From Chloroflexota bacterium (GTDB lineage Bacteria; Chloroflexota; Anaerolineae; Aggregatilineales; J027): 64,000 bases of DNA. Both the position numbers and the translations under genes were made by a program. The notes below the pieces were generated by a model, which was not told the origin of the DNA, ran no database searches, and saw only the letters and a list, made by a program, of their open reading frames with translations. The DNA lies in contig JABFGB010000010.1 of the NCBI GenBank assembly GCA_013112715.1, positions 113,490-177,489 on the forward strand. Direction: 5' to 3'. Positions 18,301 to 25,895 of this stretch are shown here, piece after piece; position 1 is the first letter of the stretch, and each line of letters starts with the position of its first letter.

Positions 18301-19254
18301 TGTGATGTTAGGTGGACTGTTGGTACTGGGAGGATTCGCCACCGTCACCAGAAAACTGGTCTCGGCGGTCTTACCAAAGGCGTCCACCACACGAACCGTA
18401 ATGGTTGCAATACCGGGGGCCAGCGCGTTGAGGGTAATAGCTTGACCAACCGGAGCGACGGTTAACACAGTGGGATTATCAGTCGAGGCATTCAGGGTAA
18501 ACGTGTCATAGTCTGGATCATACACCCCTAATGCGACGGTTGTTGAGACACCTGTCCGCAAATTGAGCGGGGCAATCGGGCTAATAACAGGATTTTGATT
18601 TTCCGCGAAGCCTGTGCCGGTTCCGGGTTGATTTGCTCCACCAGCACCCGGGCCAGTTGTGTTGTTGCTCACACGCAGACCACCTACCAAAACATTGGTG
18701 ATTTGGCGTCCCCCGGTGAGGTACACATGAAGGCGAACTTGGTAGAGGCCATCTGGAATGGTCGTGGTATTCCATGCTCCCAGCACATTATTTATCACTG
18801 GTTGGGTGATAGCCTGCGGCGTGATAGGGTAGAACAAGCCGCCTGTGTTGGGGTCTGGGCCAAATTCTAGCGCATACTGTACAAAATCGGGATGGCTGGC
18901 ACTGCCGAAAATGCTGACATTGCCGCGAATGGCTGTGCCCACAACAGGCGACACAATTTGCATGTTTTCAGGCCACCTTGAGGGTAAGGTGGGGGCGACA
19001 CCTCCCGTGCTAGGGAAACCACCAAAGGGGGTTGGGGATGGCCCACTACCTGCTATTACGAGCGGGGTGGGGGATACAACTCCCGGTAGTGGCGTATTGA
19101 TAGGGGTGACACTTGGTAGGGAGCGCACCGTTGGGCGACCACTCTCCTCCTCATCACCGCCATCAGAACGGCACGCCACAAAAACAAGCGATAACAACAG
19201 CAGTAGAGTAATGACAGCCGTTGCCTTTTGACCAGAAAATTTGAAAGGTAGCAT
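12385..19254 (-). CDS. giant lipoprotein with ~19 Ig/cadherin-like repeats and SGNH-like C-terminus
   Basis: 2289 residues. The signal peptide ends in a lipobox (SLVFVAC, ~27), so the protein is lipid-anchored outside the cell. After a Pro/Thr-rich spacer and a ~100-residue beta domain come about 19 repeats of 90-95 residues. Each begins N-Q-x-P-x-I-x-x-I-x-P-Q, has a D-P-D-x-D calcium-type motif and ends in TITVxVDDGRGG. Repeats 6-19 each carry two cysteines (QxCxxG and LxVxC), absent from repeats 1-5. A Thr/Glu/Ser-rich linker (residues ~865-930) divides repeat 7 from 8. The last ~260 residues (VFSVVGDES, VVFISFTPAN, IPILTTLPDD) resemble an SGNH/GDSL-type fold. GGAGGAG precedes the ATG at 19254. 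A frame running to 19659 was rejected because it crosses the def promoter. Confidence 0.85.
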   Translation of the reverse strand: MLPFKFSGQKATAVITLLLLLSLVFVACRSDGGDEEESGRPTVRSLPSVTPINTPLPGVVSPTPLVIAGSGPSPTPFGGFPSTGGVAPTLPSRWPENMQIVSPVVGTAIRGNVSIFGSASHPDFVQYALEFGPDPNTGGLFYPITPQAITQPVINNVLGAWNTTTIPDGLYQVRLHVYLTGGRQITNVLVGGLRVSNNTTGPGAGGANQPGTGTGFAENQNPVISPIAPLNLRTGVSTTVALGVYDPDYDTFTLNASTDNPTVLTVAPVGQAITLNALAPGIATITVRVVDAFGKTAETSFLVTVANPPSTNSPPNITGVPNQTMVQNTNVILPLTITDPNGDTFTFTITSSAPNIVSAIQGVGNNINLAALNPGTANVTVVATDNRQASNSIIFSVVVNPVAPTNNPPSIGAIAAQTLNVNEARDITLSISDPDNDPTTFTANSTNQGLVTAQPVNSTTLRITGIAAGTANITVTVTDSRGGTITTMFTVTVNVPPPPNQPPVIGVITDQTIEVGEVSQIDLSLSDADGDPVAFSVLSSDPGIVAVAAVDVDSLSITGVAVGDAKITVSIGDGRGGSASASFSVAVNPATVPNQPPVLEAIGPQAVETGQTIAVPLVFSDPDSDPLGIEAITDNAAVATVFQSGEATVTVTGVSVGTANITITVNDGRGGTAARTFAVTVTAANQYPQVTAVDPQSCQVGGTLNLVLSYADPDGDLLTLTATSSDTAVAQASINNNPLVINCVGAGVATITVTADDGRGGVTPISFAVSVDTPNQNPTITQVDPQTCSVGETVTVPLTISDPDGDAISVTPTTSDANVANVAFNMDDSTLSLVCLNAGPATITIFVSDTRGGQSNMAFGVTVNALPTNTPTATFTETATTESTATPSATSTETETPSATPTETATTEFTATASVTSTETEIPSPTPTETATIPPNEPPFILPIDPQSCLVGTSFDVGVNYGDPDNDITALSAFSSDDSIASVQLGETALTVTCNNVGIATITISVTSDIAVETTFDVVVNEVPNQLPTINPIETQTCEAGQELVVNYTATDPDNDVLTTTALSTDTTIANVIVIDSFSLGVECLVAGSTDITVTVNDGRGGEASTGFTVDVTAANQPPSISAIDPQSCEVGDTLTIPLNVADADSDSLSVTALSDNEAVAQIIGVDTATLNVTCLSDGFATISVNVDDGRGGTNATAFTVNVTIPNQSPTIAPIDPQTCESNQPLVVNYSATDPDNDLLTTIASSSDTGIAIASVTDAFSIAVQCLSPGTATITVSTDDGRGGTASTDFTITVAAPNQLPTIDPIAAQTCEVGQILTVAYFAIDPDGTALTTNVSSDNPAISASLADANNLSIVCGDAGTATITVTVDDGLGGTATTTFPVEATAPNQVPTIDLIAPQECEVGQPLTVVINPVDPDGDPLTVTALSDNNAIASVTVLDNATLSVTCTADGFATITVNVDDGRGGTNATAFAVNVTTPNQSPSINPIDPQSCEAGQPIIVNYTATDPENDFLTTTTTSSDNNIASANVVDAFSIAMQCLTPGTATITVSTDDGRGGTTSTDFTVTVAAVNQAPTIDPVAPQTCEVGQPLTVAINPLDPEGDLLNVTAFSDNDGIASASVLDNATLSVNCVGAGTATITVNVDDGQGGTNATTFSVSVTAPNQPPSIQPLTPVTCDVGQPLVVAYVATDPDGDFLTVTATSDNDGIAQATVLDTTNLNVTCNSAGFATIALSADDGRGGVNSTTLTVTVNAPNQAPSINPIDPQTCAPGDALTVNFSASDPEGDVLNIFPQVDVDGVVQVSIVDNATLSVTCLNAGAVNVTLNLDDGRGGTNATTFNVTVAATNQPPTLDAIAPQTCAPGDTLTVAVPTFDPDGDFITTQAFADNAGVAQVSVLDSTNLSVACIGPGIASISVSVDDGRGGTNLTTFTVEVVAANQIPTIAPIDPQFCDIGQTLPVVIGVSDPDGDFVTVTAASNNDGIAQAFAADTSTVNVTCNSAGTATITINGDDGRGGTAQGFFDVTVNEPTVIAQGFDISAYPILPDVTDLYDELLPVYQNGVFNLGRRNTVFSVVGDESLGGTDFLDDIALGSYDLGSYTDLQNIINHYSVQPAHDVLGDPATSFNVTSAAAGEGWTIENVLDPAYADPNICTPGETPFDCELRLSQPSVVFISFTPANATATDVDTFRSNLQQMVDSATTSGVIPILTTLPDDGSVGLDVLNQYNEVIATIATDSNVPLWNLYLTMQEATNGVYTVGGFGSMDLTDAALTSGVNRRNLHALFILESLRQTFFQ

Positions 19255-19470
19255 TACAGCTCCTCCGCAAAAGTGATCGTTATCTGACGACAAAGGACAT
19301 ACCAAAATATGCCCTACTATGAGATTAATGAATTGAGTAAAGTCCTGCAACCCACAATTGACCACTGATTTTCCGTTTACACAGGCAGGGTATTCGGCAG
19401 AGCGAAAAAACGGTAAAATAACCCAAACGCCTATCTGCAAAGAGGATAGGGTCATTGATAGAGGTGCTTC

Positions 19471-20046
19471 ATGGCAGTACGAGAAATTATCACGCCACAA
19501 AATCCGATTTTGCGGAAAAAAGCCAATAAGGTCACAAATTTTGCTGATCCCAAACTTCAGACCCTGATCGAAGATATGGTCGAAACCATGCACGATGCCG
19601 GGGGGGTTGGCTTGGCCGCACCGCAGGTTGCTGTTTCCCAACGTGTAATTGTGATTCAACTCCCCGATGACGAAGAATCCAAAGAGGAATATGGCGAAAA
19701 CGCCGGGGTGCTGTTTGTGGTCATCAACCCCGAAATTGTCAAATCATCCGAAGAAATGATCGAAGGTGTCGAGGCGTGCCTCTCAATTCCCGGCTATTTT
19801 GGTAAGGTGGATCGAAATGTCGCCATTACCGTGCAGGGCCAAGACCGCACCGGGAAAGAATTTCGGATCAAAACTAGAGATTGGCTGGCGCGGGTCTTTC
19901 AGCATGAAATTGACCACTTGAACGGTGTCTTGTATATTGACCACGCCAAAGAGGTTTGGAAAGCATCTGAGATGGAAGAAAACGGCGAGACATCTGATGA
20001 AAATACAATTGTCGAAACCACTGATGAGAACACCCCGCCTGCCTAA
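19471..20046 (+). CDS. def: peptide deformylase
   Basis: 191 residues with all three metal-site motifs: GGVGLAAPQ (residues ~45-53), EACLS (~100; Ala replaces the usual Gly of EGCLS) and HEIDHLNGVLYIDH (~145-158). It removes the formyl group from nascent proteins in the cytosol. The C-terminus has an acidic ~30-residue tail (EMEENGETSDENTIVETTDEN) beyond the usual fold. Transcribed divergently from the lipoprotein gene; 216 bp of shared control region lie between. Confidence 0.93.
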   Translation: MAVREIITPQNPILRKKANKVTNFADPKLQTLIEDMVETMHDAGGVGLAAPQVAVSQRVIVIQLPDDEESKEEYGENAGVLFVVINPEIVKSSEEMIEGVEACLSIPGYFGKVDRNVAITVQGQDRTGKEFRIKTRDWLARVFQHEIDHLNGVLYIDHAKEVWKASEMEENGETSDENTIVETTDENTPPA

Positions 20047-20127
20047 TTGGGGGTATGTTTTGCAGCCAGCCCTGTCAATGCTATAGTGTAATATTCATCC
20101 GCGAACTCTTGGTCAAAGGGGGACGCT

Positions 20128-21048
20128 ATGCAGCGCCTGCGTGAACTTTGGATAGCATTTCGTAATTTTGCGATCTTGTTTTCATTTATTATGAATTTTA
20201 TTGTGCTGCTGGTTTTGATTTTTGTGGTCTTGTTGATCTTCCAAATTAAAAATGGTATCGCCGACCCCCTTTTACAAGGATTGCACAGCAATTTTGTGGG
20301 CTTGGATGAGGCACGTATCCAAACGGAAATTCAGGTCAATGACGAAATTCCGATTAATTTTACGCTGCCCGTCTCGGATCAGATTCCGATCAATTTCACG
20401 CTGCCTGTTTCCGATAGCACCGACGTTTATTTGACCGAAGACGTCGTGATTGACAACGTACCCGCCTATTTTGCGATTGAGGGCGGCGCGGGCAATATTT
20501 CGGGGACGGTAGACATTCGACTGCCTGCTGAAACACGGTTGCCAATTCGTTTATCGTTGAACGTGCCTGTTGAACAGACTGTGCCGATCAATATCAATGT
20601 GCCTGTACAGCAGACCATCCCGGTCAGTCTGAATGTACCCGTAGATATTCCCTTGAACGAGACGCAGTTGCATGAGCCGTTTAACAATCTCAGGAACTTG
20701 TTTGAACCCTATGTCCGCGCTCTGGGGAATTTACCCAGCAATTGGGGGGACGTGCCTGCATTTGTGGGCGATGTGATGAGTGGCAACGTCAATTTGATGG
20801 CCCCGACGGATTACACACGCAATCCGTGGAAGGGCTTTGAAGGCGAACAGCCCATCGAACCGAGCGCCACTGAATCGCCAGCCCCGGATGGCACGCCTGT
20901 TGAAGGTACACCTACTGCACCCGAAGGGACAACGCCCATCGCGCCAGTGGATGGGGGTACACCTGTGACCGAAACGCCCCCACCGCCTGTCCAGCAGCAA
21001 GTGACACCCACTTTCACACCCTTTGGGGCCACGCCCGTCGGGGGTTGA
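20128..21048 (+). CDS. membrane-anchored protein with repeating beta-strand motifs and Pro/Thr-rich tail
   Basis: 306 residues. One transmembrane helix at ~14-38 (FAILFSFIMNFIVLLVLIFVVLLIF). Residues ~65-175 contain short repeats of the type x-x-IPINFTLPVSD, IPINFTLPVSD, TVPININVPVQQ, TIPVSLNVPVDI, alternating Val/Ile/Pro every 12-13 residues, which predicts an extended beta structure. The tail (ATESPAPDGTPVEGTPTAPEGTTPIAPVDG) is Pro/Thr/Glu-rich, as in surface-exposed linkers. No known family. GGGGGA precedes the ATG. Seventy-odd bases after def, on the same strand, and the following methyltransferase starts 25 bases past its end. Confidence 0.65.
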   Translation: MQRLRELWIAFRNFAILFSFIMNFIVLLVLIFVVLLIFQIKNGIADPLLQGLHSNFVGLDEARIQTEIQVNDEIPINFTLPVSDQIPINFTLPVSDSTDVYLTEDVVIDNVPAYFAIEGGAGNISGTVDIRLPAETRLPIRLSLNVPVEQTVPININVPVQQTIPVSLNVPVDIPLNETQLHEPFNNLRNLFEPYVRALGNLPSNWGDVPAFVGDVMSGNVNLMAPTDYTRNPWKGFEGEQPIEPSATESPAPDGTPVEGTPTAPEGTTPIAPVDGGTPVTETPPPPVQQQVTPTFTPFGATPVGG

Positions 21049-21073
21049 TTTTCACGAGAATAGGATTTTCTGC

Positions 21074-21982
21074 ATGAGTGTTTCGCCAGTTAAAACCCCG
21101 GAAGTGATGAGTTATGAGGGGTCGGGTTATAAAAAAGATTTTTGGGAGGGCAAAGGCCGCGATTATGAAGACCGGGTGGAACGGATTGCCATTCGACACC
21201 TGATCCCGCCAACCGGGAAACGCCTGTTAGAATTGGGGGCGGGTTTTGGACGTCTGACCGATTTATATGAGGGCTATGAGCAAGTGATTGTGTTGGATTA
21301 TTCCCACTCCCTGCTGCAAGATGCCCAAGCACGCCTCGGCAAAAGTGATCGTTATATCTACGTCGCAGCCAATCTCTATCAATTGCCGATTGCCGATGGG
21401 GTGTGTGATGCTGCCACGCTGATTCGCGTGATTCATCATATTTCCGATGTGCCAAGCGTATTGAAACAAATCCGATCTGCCCTTGCTCCCAACGCTGTGT
21501 TTGTTTTGGAATATGCCAATAAGCGCAATTTCAAGGCCATTTTGCGTTATCTGCTCCGCCGTCAACGCTGGAATCCGTTTAGCCGTGAGCCAGTTGAATT
21601 TGTCAAACTCAATTTCGATTTTCACCCGGCTTTTATGGCGGAGGCACTCAAGGGGGCGGGTTTTGCGACCCAGCGGCGGCTGGCAGTATCGTATTTTCGC
21701 TTAGGCGTGTTGAAGCGGCTAGTCCCTACATCGGTGCTGGTAACCCTCGATAAATGGCTGCAACCGACGGGTGAAATGGCGGCCTATGCCCCCAGCATGT
21801 TTACCAAAAATCATGCGGTGGGGTCGTCGCCTGCCCACAATTTCGATGGCCCGTTATTTAAATGTCCTGCCTGTGGTATTACCGATTTAGCTCATCAAGA
21901 AGATCGGCTGACATGTGGAGGTTGTGGAACGCAGTGGGCTATCCGCGACGGTATCTATGATTTCCGCGAACCCCTAAAATAG
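21074..21982 (+). CDS. class I SAM-dependent methyltransferase with C-terminal zinc-ribbon
   Basis: 302 residues from the ATG at 21074. The Rossmann-fold methyltransferase shows motif I LLELGAGFGRLTDLY, then VIVLDYSHSLLQDAQ, the post-I region YVAANLYQLPIADGVCDAATLIRVIHHI, and a long C-terminal region. The last ~45 residues hold a four-cysteine zinc ribbon (CPACGITDL ... CGGCGTQW) followed by IRDGIYDF, the pattern of Trm112-like domains that partner methyltransferases. Here it is fused at the C-terminus, which may bind or present the substrate. Substrate unknown. Confidence 0.82.
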   Translation: MSVSPVKTPEVMSYEGSGYKKDFWEGKGRDYEDRVERIAIRHLIPPTGKRLLELGAGFGRLTDLYEGYEQVIVLDYSHSLLQDAQARLGKSDRYIYVAANLYQLPIADGVCDAATLIRVIHHISDVPSVLKQIRSALAPNAVFVLEYANKRNFKAILRYLLRRQRWNPFSREPVEFVKLNFDFHPAFMAEALKGAGFATQRRLAVSYFRLGVLKRLVPTSVLVTLDKWLQPTGEMAAYAPSMFTKNHAVGSSPAHNFDGPLFKCPACGITDLAHQEDRLTCGGCGTQWAIRDGIYDFREPLK

Positions 21983-21983
21983 A

Positions 21984-22019
21984 CCAAGAAAGGGGCGAAC
22001 TTTGTTTACCCATTCGCCC
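21984..22019 (-). terminator. probable terminator of mscL
   Basis: Stem GGGCGAA/TTCGCCC (21993-21999 with 22013-22019) in the gap between two convergent genes. On the minus strand it is followed by CTTTCTT, a modest U tract. Confidence 0.6.
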
Positions 22020-22031
22020 TAGGCCCAATTT

Positions 22032-22469
22032 CTATTTCTGCATTTTTTCGAGGGTGGCGTTTAGCTTGTTCAGCGATTCCACCAATTTTTCTTCGGTAGT
22101 AGGGCCAGCAGGTGCAGCAGGCTCTTCGGCTTTCTTCATGCGCTCCATCATGGTGTTAAAGGCTTTGACGACCAAAAATAGCGCGAAGGCCACAATCAAA
22201 AAGTTGATGATATAGTTGATGAAAACGCCATAATTGATGGTGGCTGCGCCTGCGTCTTTAGCTTGTTGCAATGAGTCATAGTCTCCGTCAGAGAGGGTGA
22301 TGAATAGGTTCGTAAAATCCACGTCACCCAAAATATAGCCGATGGGGGGCATAATGATGTCATTAACCAATGAATTGACGATGCTCCCAAAGGCCAAGCC
22401 CATGATGATACCTACTGCCAGATCGAGGACATTGCCACGTAAAATGAACTTCTTAAATTCGTTAATCAT
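22032..22469 (-). CDS. mscL: large-conductance mechanosensitive channel
   Basis: 145 residues, typical for MscL. The N-terminal helix and first membrane span read MINEFKKFILRGNVLDLAVGIIMGLAFGSIVNSLVNDIIMPPIGYI, with the conserved FIxRGNVxDLAVGxIxGxAF pattern. The second span is INYIINFLIVAFALFLVVKAFN. The C-terminal helix is charged. It forms a pentameric pore that opens under membrane tension during hypo-osmotic shock. The ATG at 22469 is preceded by AGGAG; a frame extending to 22490 adds only seven residues without a better ribosome binding site. Confidence 0.95.
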   Translation of the reverse strand: MINEFKKFILRGNVLDLAVGIIMGLAFGSIVNSLVNDIIMPPIGYILGDVDFTNLFITLSDGDYDSLQQAKDAGAATINYGVFINYIINFLIVAFALFLVVKAFNTMMERMKKAEEPAAPAGPTTEEKLVESLNKLNATLEKMQK

Positions 22470-22640
22470 CGTTTTTTCTCCTACAACCAAACTGTGTCCA
22501 GTTTCTACTATAACACCTGTTAGGGGAATATGGGTTGGAGTTGGATTAAGCTAGATGATGGTTGATGCTGGACAAAAACTTTTGTGTGGCAGCGAAGTAG
22601 AGATTGTGCAACGAGGAAATTATTGAAGGAGAATTTTTCG

Positions 22641-23573
22641 ATGGCACAGATTGGCATCATGATTGAGGGACAGCATGATTTAAATTGGGCACGCTGGAAA
22701 AGGTTGTTACAAGCCGCCGAGGATTTGGGTTATCAGTGTGTGTTTCGGTCAGATCATTTTACCAACGCCAATCCCCCAGATTATGATTCGCTGGAATTGT
22801 GGGTATCGTTGACCTATGCGGCCACGCACACCCAAAAAATTGAGTTCGGGCCATTGGTCACACCTGTGACATTTCGCCACCCCTCCATAACAATTCGCAT
22901 GGCGGCACAGGTGGATGATCTGAGCGGTGGACGGTTGGTGTTAGGCATGGGGGCGGGCTGGCAAGAACGGGAGCATCGGCTGTTTGGGGTTCCATTTTAC
23001 GATGTGCCAACCCGCTTTGAGATGCTGACCGATGCGTTGGAAATGACCCAACAACTCCTACACAGCGACACCCCCGTGACATTCAAAGGCAAACATTTTT
23101 CATTGGATGAGGCGATTTTGCTGCCACGCCCTGAGCGCAAAGGCGGTCCCCCCATTTTGATTGGCGGACGTGGGCCAAAACGCACCCTCCCCCTAGCCGC
23201 GAAATACGCCGATGAATGGAATGCTGTGTTTATTCCATTGGAGCAGTTTAAGGAACGCAACACACTGCTCGATCAGTTATTGGATGAACGTGGCAGGTCG
23301 CGGCAGTCGGTTAAACGTTCGTTGATGACACAGGTAGTCTATGAACCCACCGACGCCGAATTATCCGCCCGCCTTGCCGGAAAGCCCAGTGTGACGGAGC
23401 TAATTAATGATCGTGGTCTGATTGTCGGTACGGGGTCGGCGGTGGTTGACCAAATCGGGGCATGGGTTGAAGCCGGAATCGAACGGTTTATGCTGCAATG
23501 GATGGATCTCGACAACATTGATGATTTAGAAAAAATGGCACGGGATGTTTTGCCGCATTTTCATCGTGCTTAG
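22641..23573 (+). CDS. LLM-class (F420-type) flavin/deazaflavin oxidoreductase
   Basis: 310 residues from the ATG at 22641 (AAGGAG ten bases upstream). The luciferase-like TIM barrel is shown by IGIMIEGQHDLNWARWKRLLQAAEDLGYQCVFRSDHF, TQKIEFGPLVTPVTFRHPSITIRMAAQVDDLSGGRLVLGMGAGWQEREH and PPILIGGRGPKRTLPLAAKYADEWN. This length and arrangement are typical of the F420-dependent TIGR03560-like group, but the cofactor cannot be proved from sequence by eye. Substrate unknown. It stands alone between mscL (divergent) and the beta-helix gene. Confidence 0.85.
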   Translation: MAQIGIMIEGQHDLNWARWKRLLQAAEDLGYQCVFRSDHFTNANPPDYDSLELWVSLTYAATHTQKIEFGPLVTPVTFRHPSITIRMAAQVDDLSGGRLVLGMGAGWQEREHRLFGVPFYDVPTRFEMLTDALEMTQQLLHSDTPVTFKGKHFSLDEAILLPRPERKGGPPILIGGRGPKRTLPLAAKYADEWNAVFIPLEQFKERNTLLDQLLDERGRSRQSVKRSLMTQVVYEPTDAELSARLAGKPSVTELINDRGLIVGTGSAVVDQIGAWVEAGIERFMLQWMDLDNIDDLEKMARDVLPHFHRA

Positions 23574-23619
23574 AAATTAGGGCGTATAATGGGAGAAAAA
23601 ATAGCCGAGGAGTTATGTT

Positions 23620-25275
23620 ATGACTCGCTTCATCGTGCTTATTCTTTTTCTCCCCGTAATCTTCACGCCTGCCTACTCAACAAATGCCCCAACTACCTCT
23701 AAACTAAAACACCAGAACGCCAGCACGGTTTATTATGTGCGGCCTGATGGGGGCAGCGCCGAACAATGCACGGGCCTTGTGGACGCCGCTTATTCTGGCA
23801 CGGGTACAGGGCAGCCCTGTGCGTGGAATCATCCTTTTCAAGCGCTACCCCCTGCTGGCACTCCCCGTATCGCAGGTGGAGATACTCTGCTGATTGCAGC
23901 GGGAAGCTACGTGATGGGTTATGGCGCACCGGGCGCGGAAATGTGTGATGAGATTGGGTCGTATGACTGCGTAATGCCGCCAATTCCAAGTGGCCCTTCC
24001 CCCGACCAACCGACACGCATTCTGGGGGTGGGCTGGGATGCTGAATGCCCCGCGCCGCCCGAATTATGGGGGACGGGTCGCCCATGGTTTATCGTCAATA
24101 TGATGGATACCAACAACGTCGAGTTGGCATGTTTAGATATTACCGACCACTCCGGTTGCATCGAAAATCATTCGGGCGAACTGGCGTGCGAACGTGATGT
24201 CGCGCCCTACGGAGATTGGGCATCGTATGGGCTGTATGCCGAAGATTCGGCCAATGTGCATCTGTGGAATTTGAATATTCACGGGTTGGCGGCGGGGGGT
24301 GTCCATGCGGGTCGTCTCACCGATTGGACGGTTGAAAATGTACGGGTGGCGGGTAATGGCTCGGTGGGTTGGGATGGTGACTTGTGGGATGAGAATGGCG
24401 ATTCCAATTCCGGCACGTTGCTTTTCCGTCATTGGGTGGTGGAATGGAATGGCTGTGGTGAACCCTACCCGGTGGATCAACCGATTGGATGTTGGGGGCA
24501 GGAGGCGGGTGGCTATGGTGATGGCGTTGGCGAGGCCGAGACAGGCGGGGATTGGATCATTGAAGATTCCGCCTTTTTGCATAACACCTCCGACGGGCTT
24601 GACCTGCTGTATCACACTTTGGGAGGAACGATTACCCTAAATCGTGTGTGGGCAGAGGGCAACGCGGGTAATCAAATAAAAGTCACCGGACAGACGACGA
24701 TTACCAACAGTCTTTTGGTGGGCAATTGTGCTTTTTTTGAAGACCAGCCGTTTACCTATTGGGTGGATCACTGTCGGGCGCTCGGTGCTACCCTGCAAAT
24801 CGTGTATACAGGTGGGGAACAGATGAGCATCGTCAATTCCACGATCTATGGACAGGGCGATGGTCTTATCGGTGCAGGGCCGCGCGAAGGTTTTGAATGT
24901 AACGGGAACGAACGTATCCAACTGCGGAACAGTGTCGTGCTTGGTGATACGGATTATTTTGATGCGTCGGACATCACCTTCTATTTTTATCAGGAAGGCT
25001 GCGGGGCACTTAAACTCGATTCGGATTACAACATCGCCTATGGGGTCAAGAATCTGGACTGTGGAACGACCAATGACTTTACCGCATCGGGCAGCCATGA
25101 TATTTGCGACGACCCACAAGTGACCGGGCCTCTGTCCGGCATGGCCTATGATATGACCCTGCTGCCGAGCAGTCCGGCTCTAGATTCGGCGGATGCTACG
25201 TTGTGCCCAGCGGACGATTTGTTGGGCAATCCCCGTTCAGCCGAAACGTGTGATCGTGGGGCTTATGAGCAATAA
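23620..25275 (+). CDS. secreted right-handed beta-helix protein
   Basis: 551 residues. Signal peptide ~1-20 (FIVLILFLPVIFTPAYS). The body has the N-terminal signature YYVRPDGGSAEQCTG...AGGDTLLIAAGSYV typical of parallel beta-helix proteins of the pectate-lyase-like fold, followed by rungs such as VHLWNLNIHG, WTVENVRVAGN, WIIEDSAFLHNTSDGLDLLYH, TITLNRVWAEGN and MSIVNSTIYGQG. It ends in a choice-of-anchor-Q-like motif (LLGNPRSAETCDRGAYEQ). Many cysteines suggest disulfides. Likely binds or degrades polysaccharide at the surface; no catalytic residues could be assigned. Confidence 0.8.
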   Translation: MTRFIVLILFLPVIFTPAYSTNAPTTSKLKHQNASTVYYVRPDGGSAEQCTGLVDAAYSGTGTGQPCAWNHPFQALPPAGTPRIAGGDTLLIAAGSYVMGYGAPGAEMCDEIGSYDCVMPPIPSGPSPDQPTRILGVGWDAECPAPPELWGTGRPWFIVNMMDTNNVELACLDITDHSGCIENHSGELACERDVAPYGDWASYGLYAEDSANVHLWNLNIHGLAAGGVHAGRLTDWTVENVRVAGNGSVGWDGDLWDENGDSNSGTLLFRHWVVEWNGCGEPYPVDQPIGCWGQEAGGYGDGVGEAETGGDWIIEDSAFLHNTSDGLDLLYHTLGGTITLNRVWAEGNAGNQIKVTGQTTITNSLLVGNCAFFEDQPFTYWVDHCRALGATLQIVYTGGEQMSIVNSTIYGQGDGLIGAGPREGFECNGNERIQLRNSVVLGDTDYFDASDITFYFYQEGCGALKLDSDYNIAYGVKNLDCGTTNDFTASGSHDICDDPQVTGPLSGMAYDMTLLPSSPALDSADATLCPADDLLGNPRSAETCDRGAYEQ

Positions 25276-25305
25276 TCGCACATTTATTAGAACCTAGAAC
25301 TTACT

Positions 25306-25334
25306 AGGATGGGGGCCAAACACCCATCCTTTTT
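25306..25334 (+). terminator. intrinsic terminator after the beta-helix gene
   Basis: Perfect 8-bp stem AGGATGGG/CCCATCCT (25306-25313 with 25323-25330) followed by TTTT on the plus strand, 30 bp after the stop codon. It overlaps the end of the convergent GNAT gene region. Confidence 0.85.
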
Positions 25335-25884
25335 ATGTTTGATTAGCCACCCAATCGCGGCGCAGAATGCCATAATAAACCATATCGAAGCGCTGCCCAT
25401 CTCGATAGACCGCTTCTTTTTGAGCACCCTCGTAGCTAAACCCCGCTTTTTCATAGGCTCGGATAGCGCGGGTGTTATTGCTAATCACATTTAGGCCGAT
25501 GCGATGTAGGCCCAATTCATTGAAGCCATAGCGCAGCAGTAGCTGTAGTCCATCGCTGCCATAACCTTTGCCCCAATAATCGGGATTGCCAATACCAATG
25601 GCTAAAAAAGCCGATTGATTGGCCCACATGACCTCTAAATCGCCAGAGCCGATGAGTAGGTCATTATCGAGAGTGCGGAGGCGAAACAAAAACAGATTGG
25701 GGTCATCCCGCAGATTTTTCTCCCACTGCTCATTACCCTGTGCCGAAAGCGGACGGACAGCCCCGGTATCCATTAAGCGCATGTATTCATCGTTTTCTGT
25801 CCATTTCGCCATGATCGCGTAATCGTCAGGGGTGGGGGCGGCCAGACGAACAAGTTTGCCTTTATATAACGGCTGAAAAAACAT
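25333..25884 (-). CDS. GNAT-family N-acetyltransferase (RimJ/RimL type)
   Basis: 183 residues from MFFQPLYKGKLVRLAAPTPDDYAIM. The GNAT core is clear: FLAIGIGNPDYWGKGYGSDGLQLLLRYGFNELGLHRIGLNVISNNTRAIRAYEKAGFSYEGAQKEAVYRDGQRFDMVYYGIL, including the acetyl-CoA-binding GKGYGSDG loop and the NTRAIRAYEKAGF motif. Substrate unknown; this subfamily often acts on protein N-termini, amines or antibiotics. AAAGGAA precedes the ATG at 25884. The gene begins 11 bases after the methyltransferase stop and is probably co-transcribed with it. Confidence 0.88.
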   Translation of the reverse strand: MFFQPLYKGKLVRLAAPTPDDYAIMAKWTENDEYMRLMDTGAVRPLSAQGNEQWEKNLRDDPNLFLFRLRTLDNDLLIGSGDLEVMWANQSAFLAIGIGNPDYWGKGYGSDGLQLLLRYGFNELGLHRIGLNVISNNTRAIRAYEKAGFSYEGAQKEAVYRDGQRFDMVYYGILRRDWVANQT

Positions 25885-25895
25885 ACCCGTTTCCT

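Noticed and set aside
13093..18870. Many rightward open frames opposite the giant lipoprotein gene
   Set aside because: They are antisense shadows of a repetitive, high-Gly/Val/Thr coding sequence and repeat with the same period.
19255..19659. 135-codon upstream extension of the giant lipoprotein frame
   Set aside because: It overlaps the divergent def gene and its control region; the ATG at 19254 has GGAGGAG and is followed by a signal peptide with lipobox.
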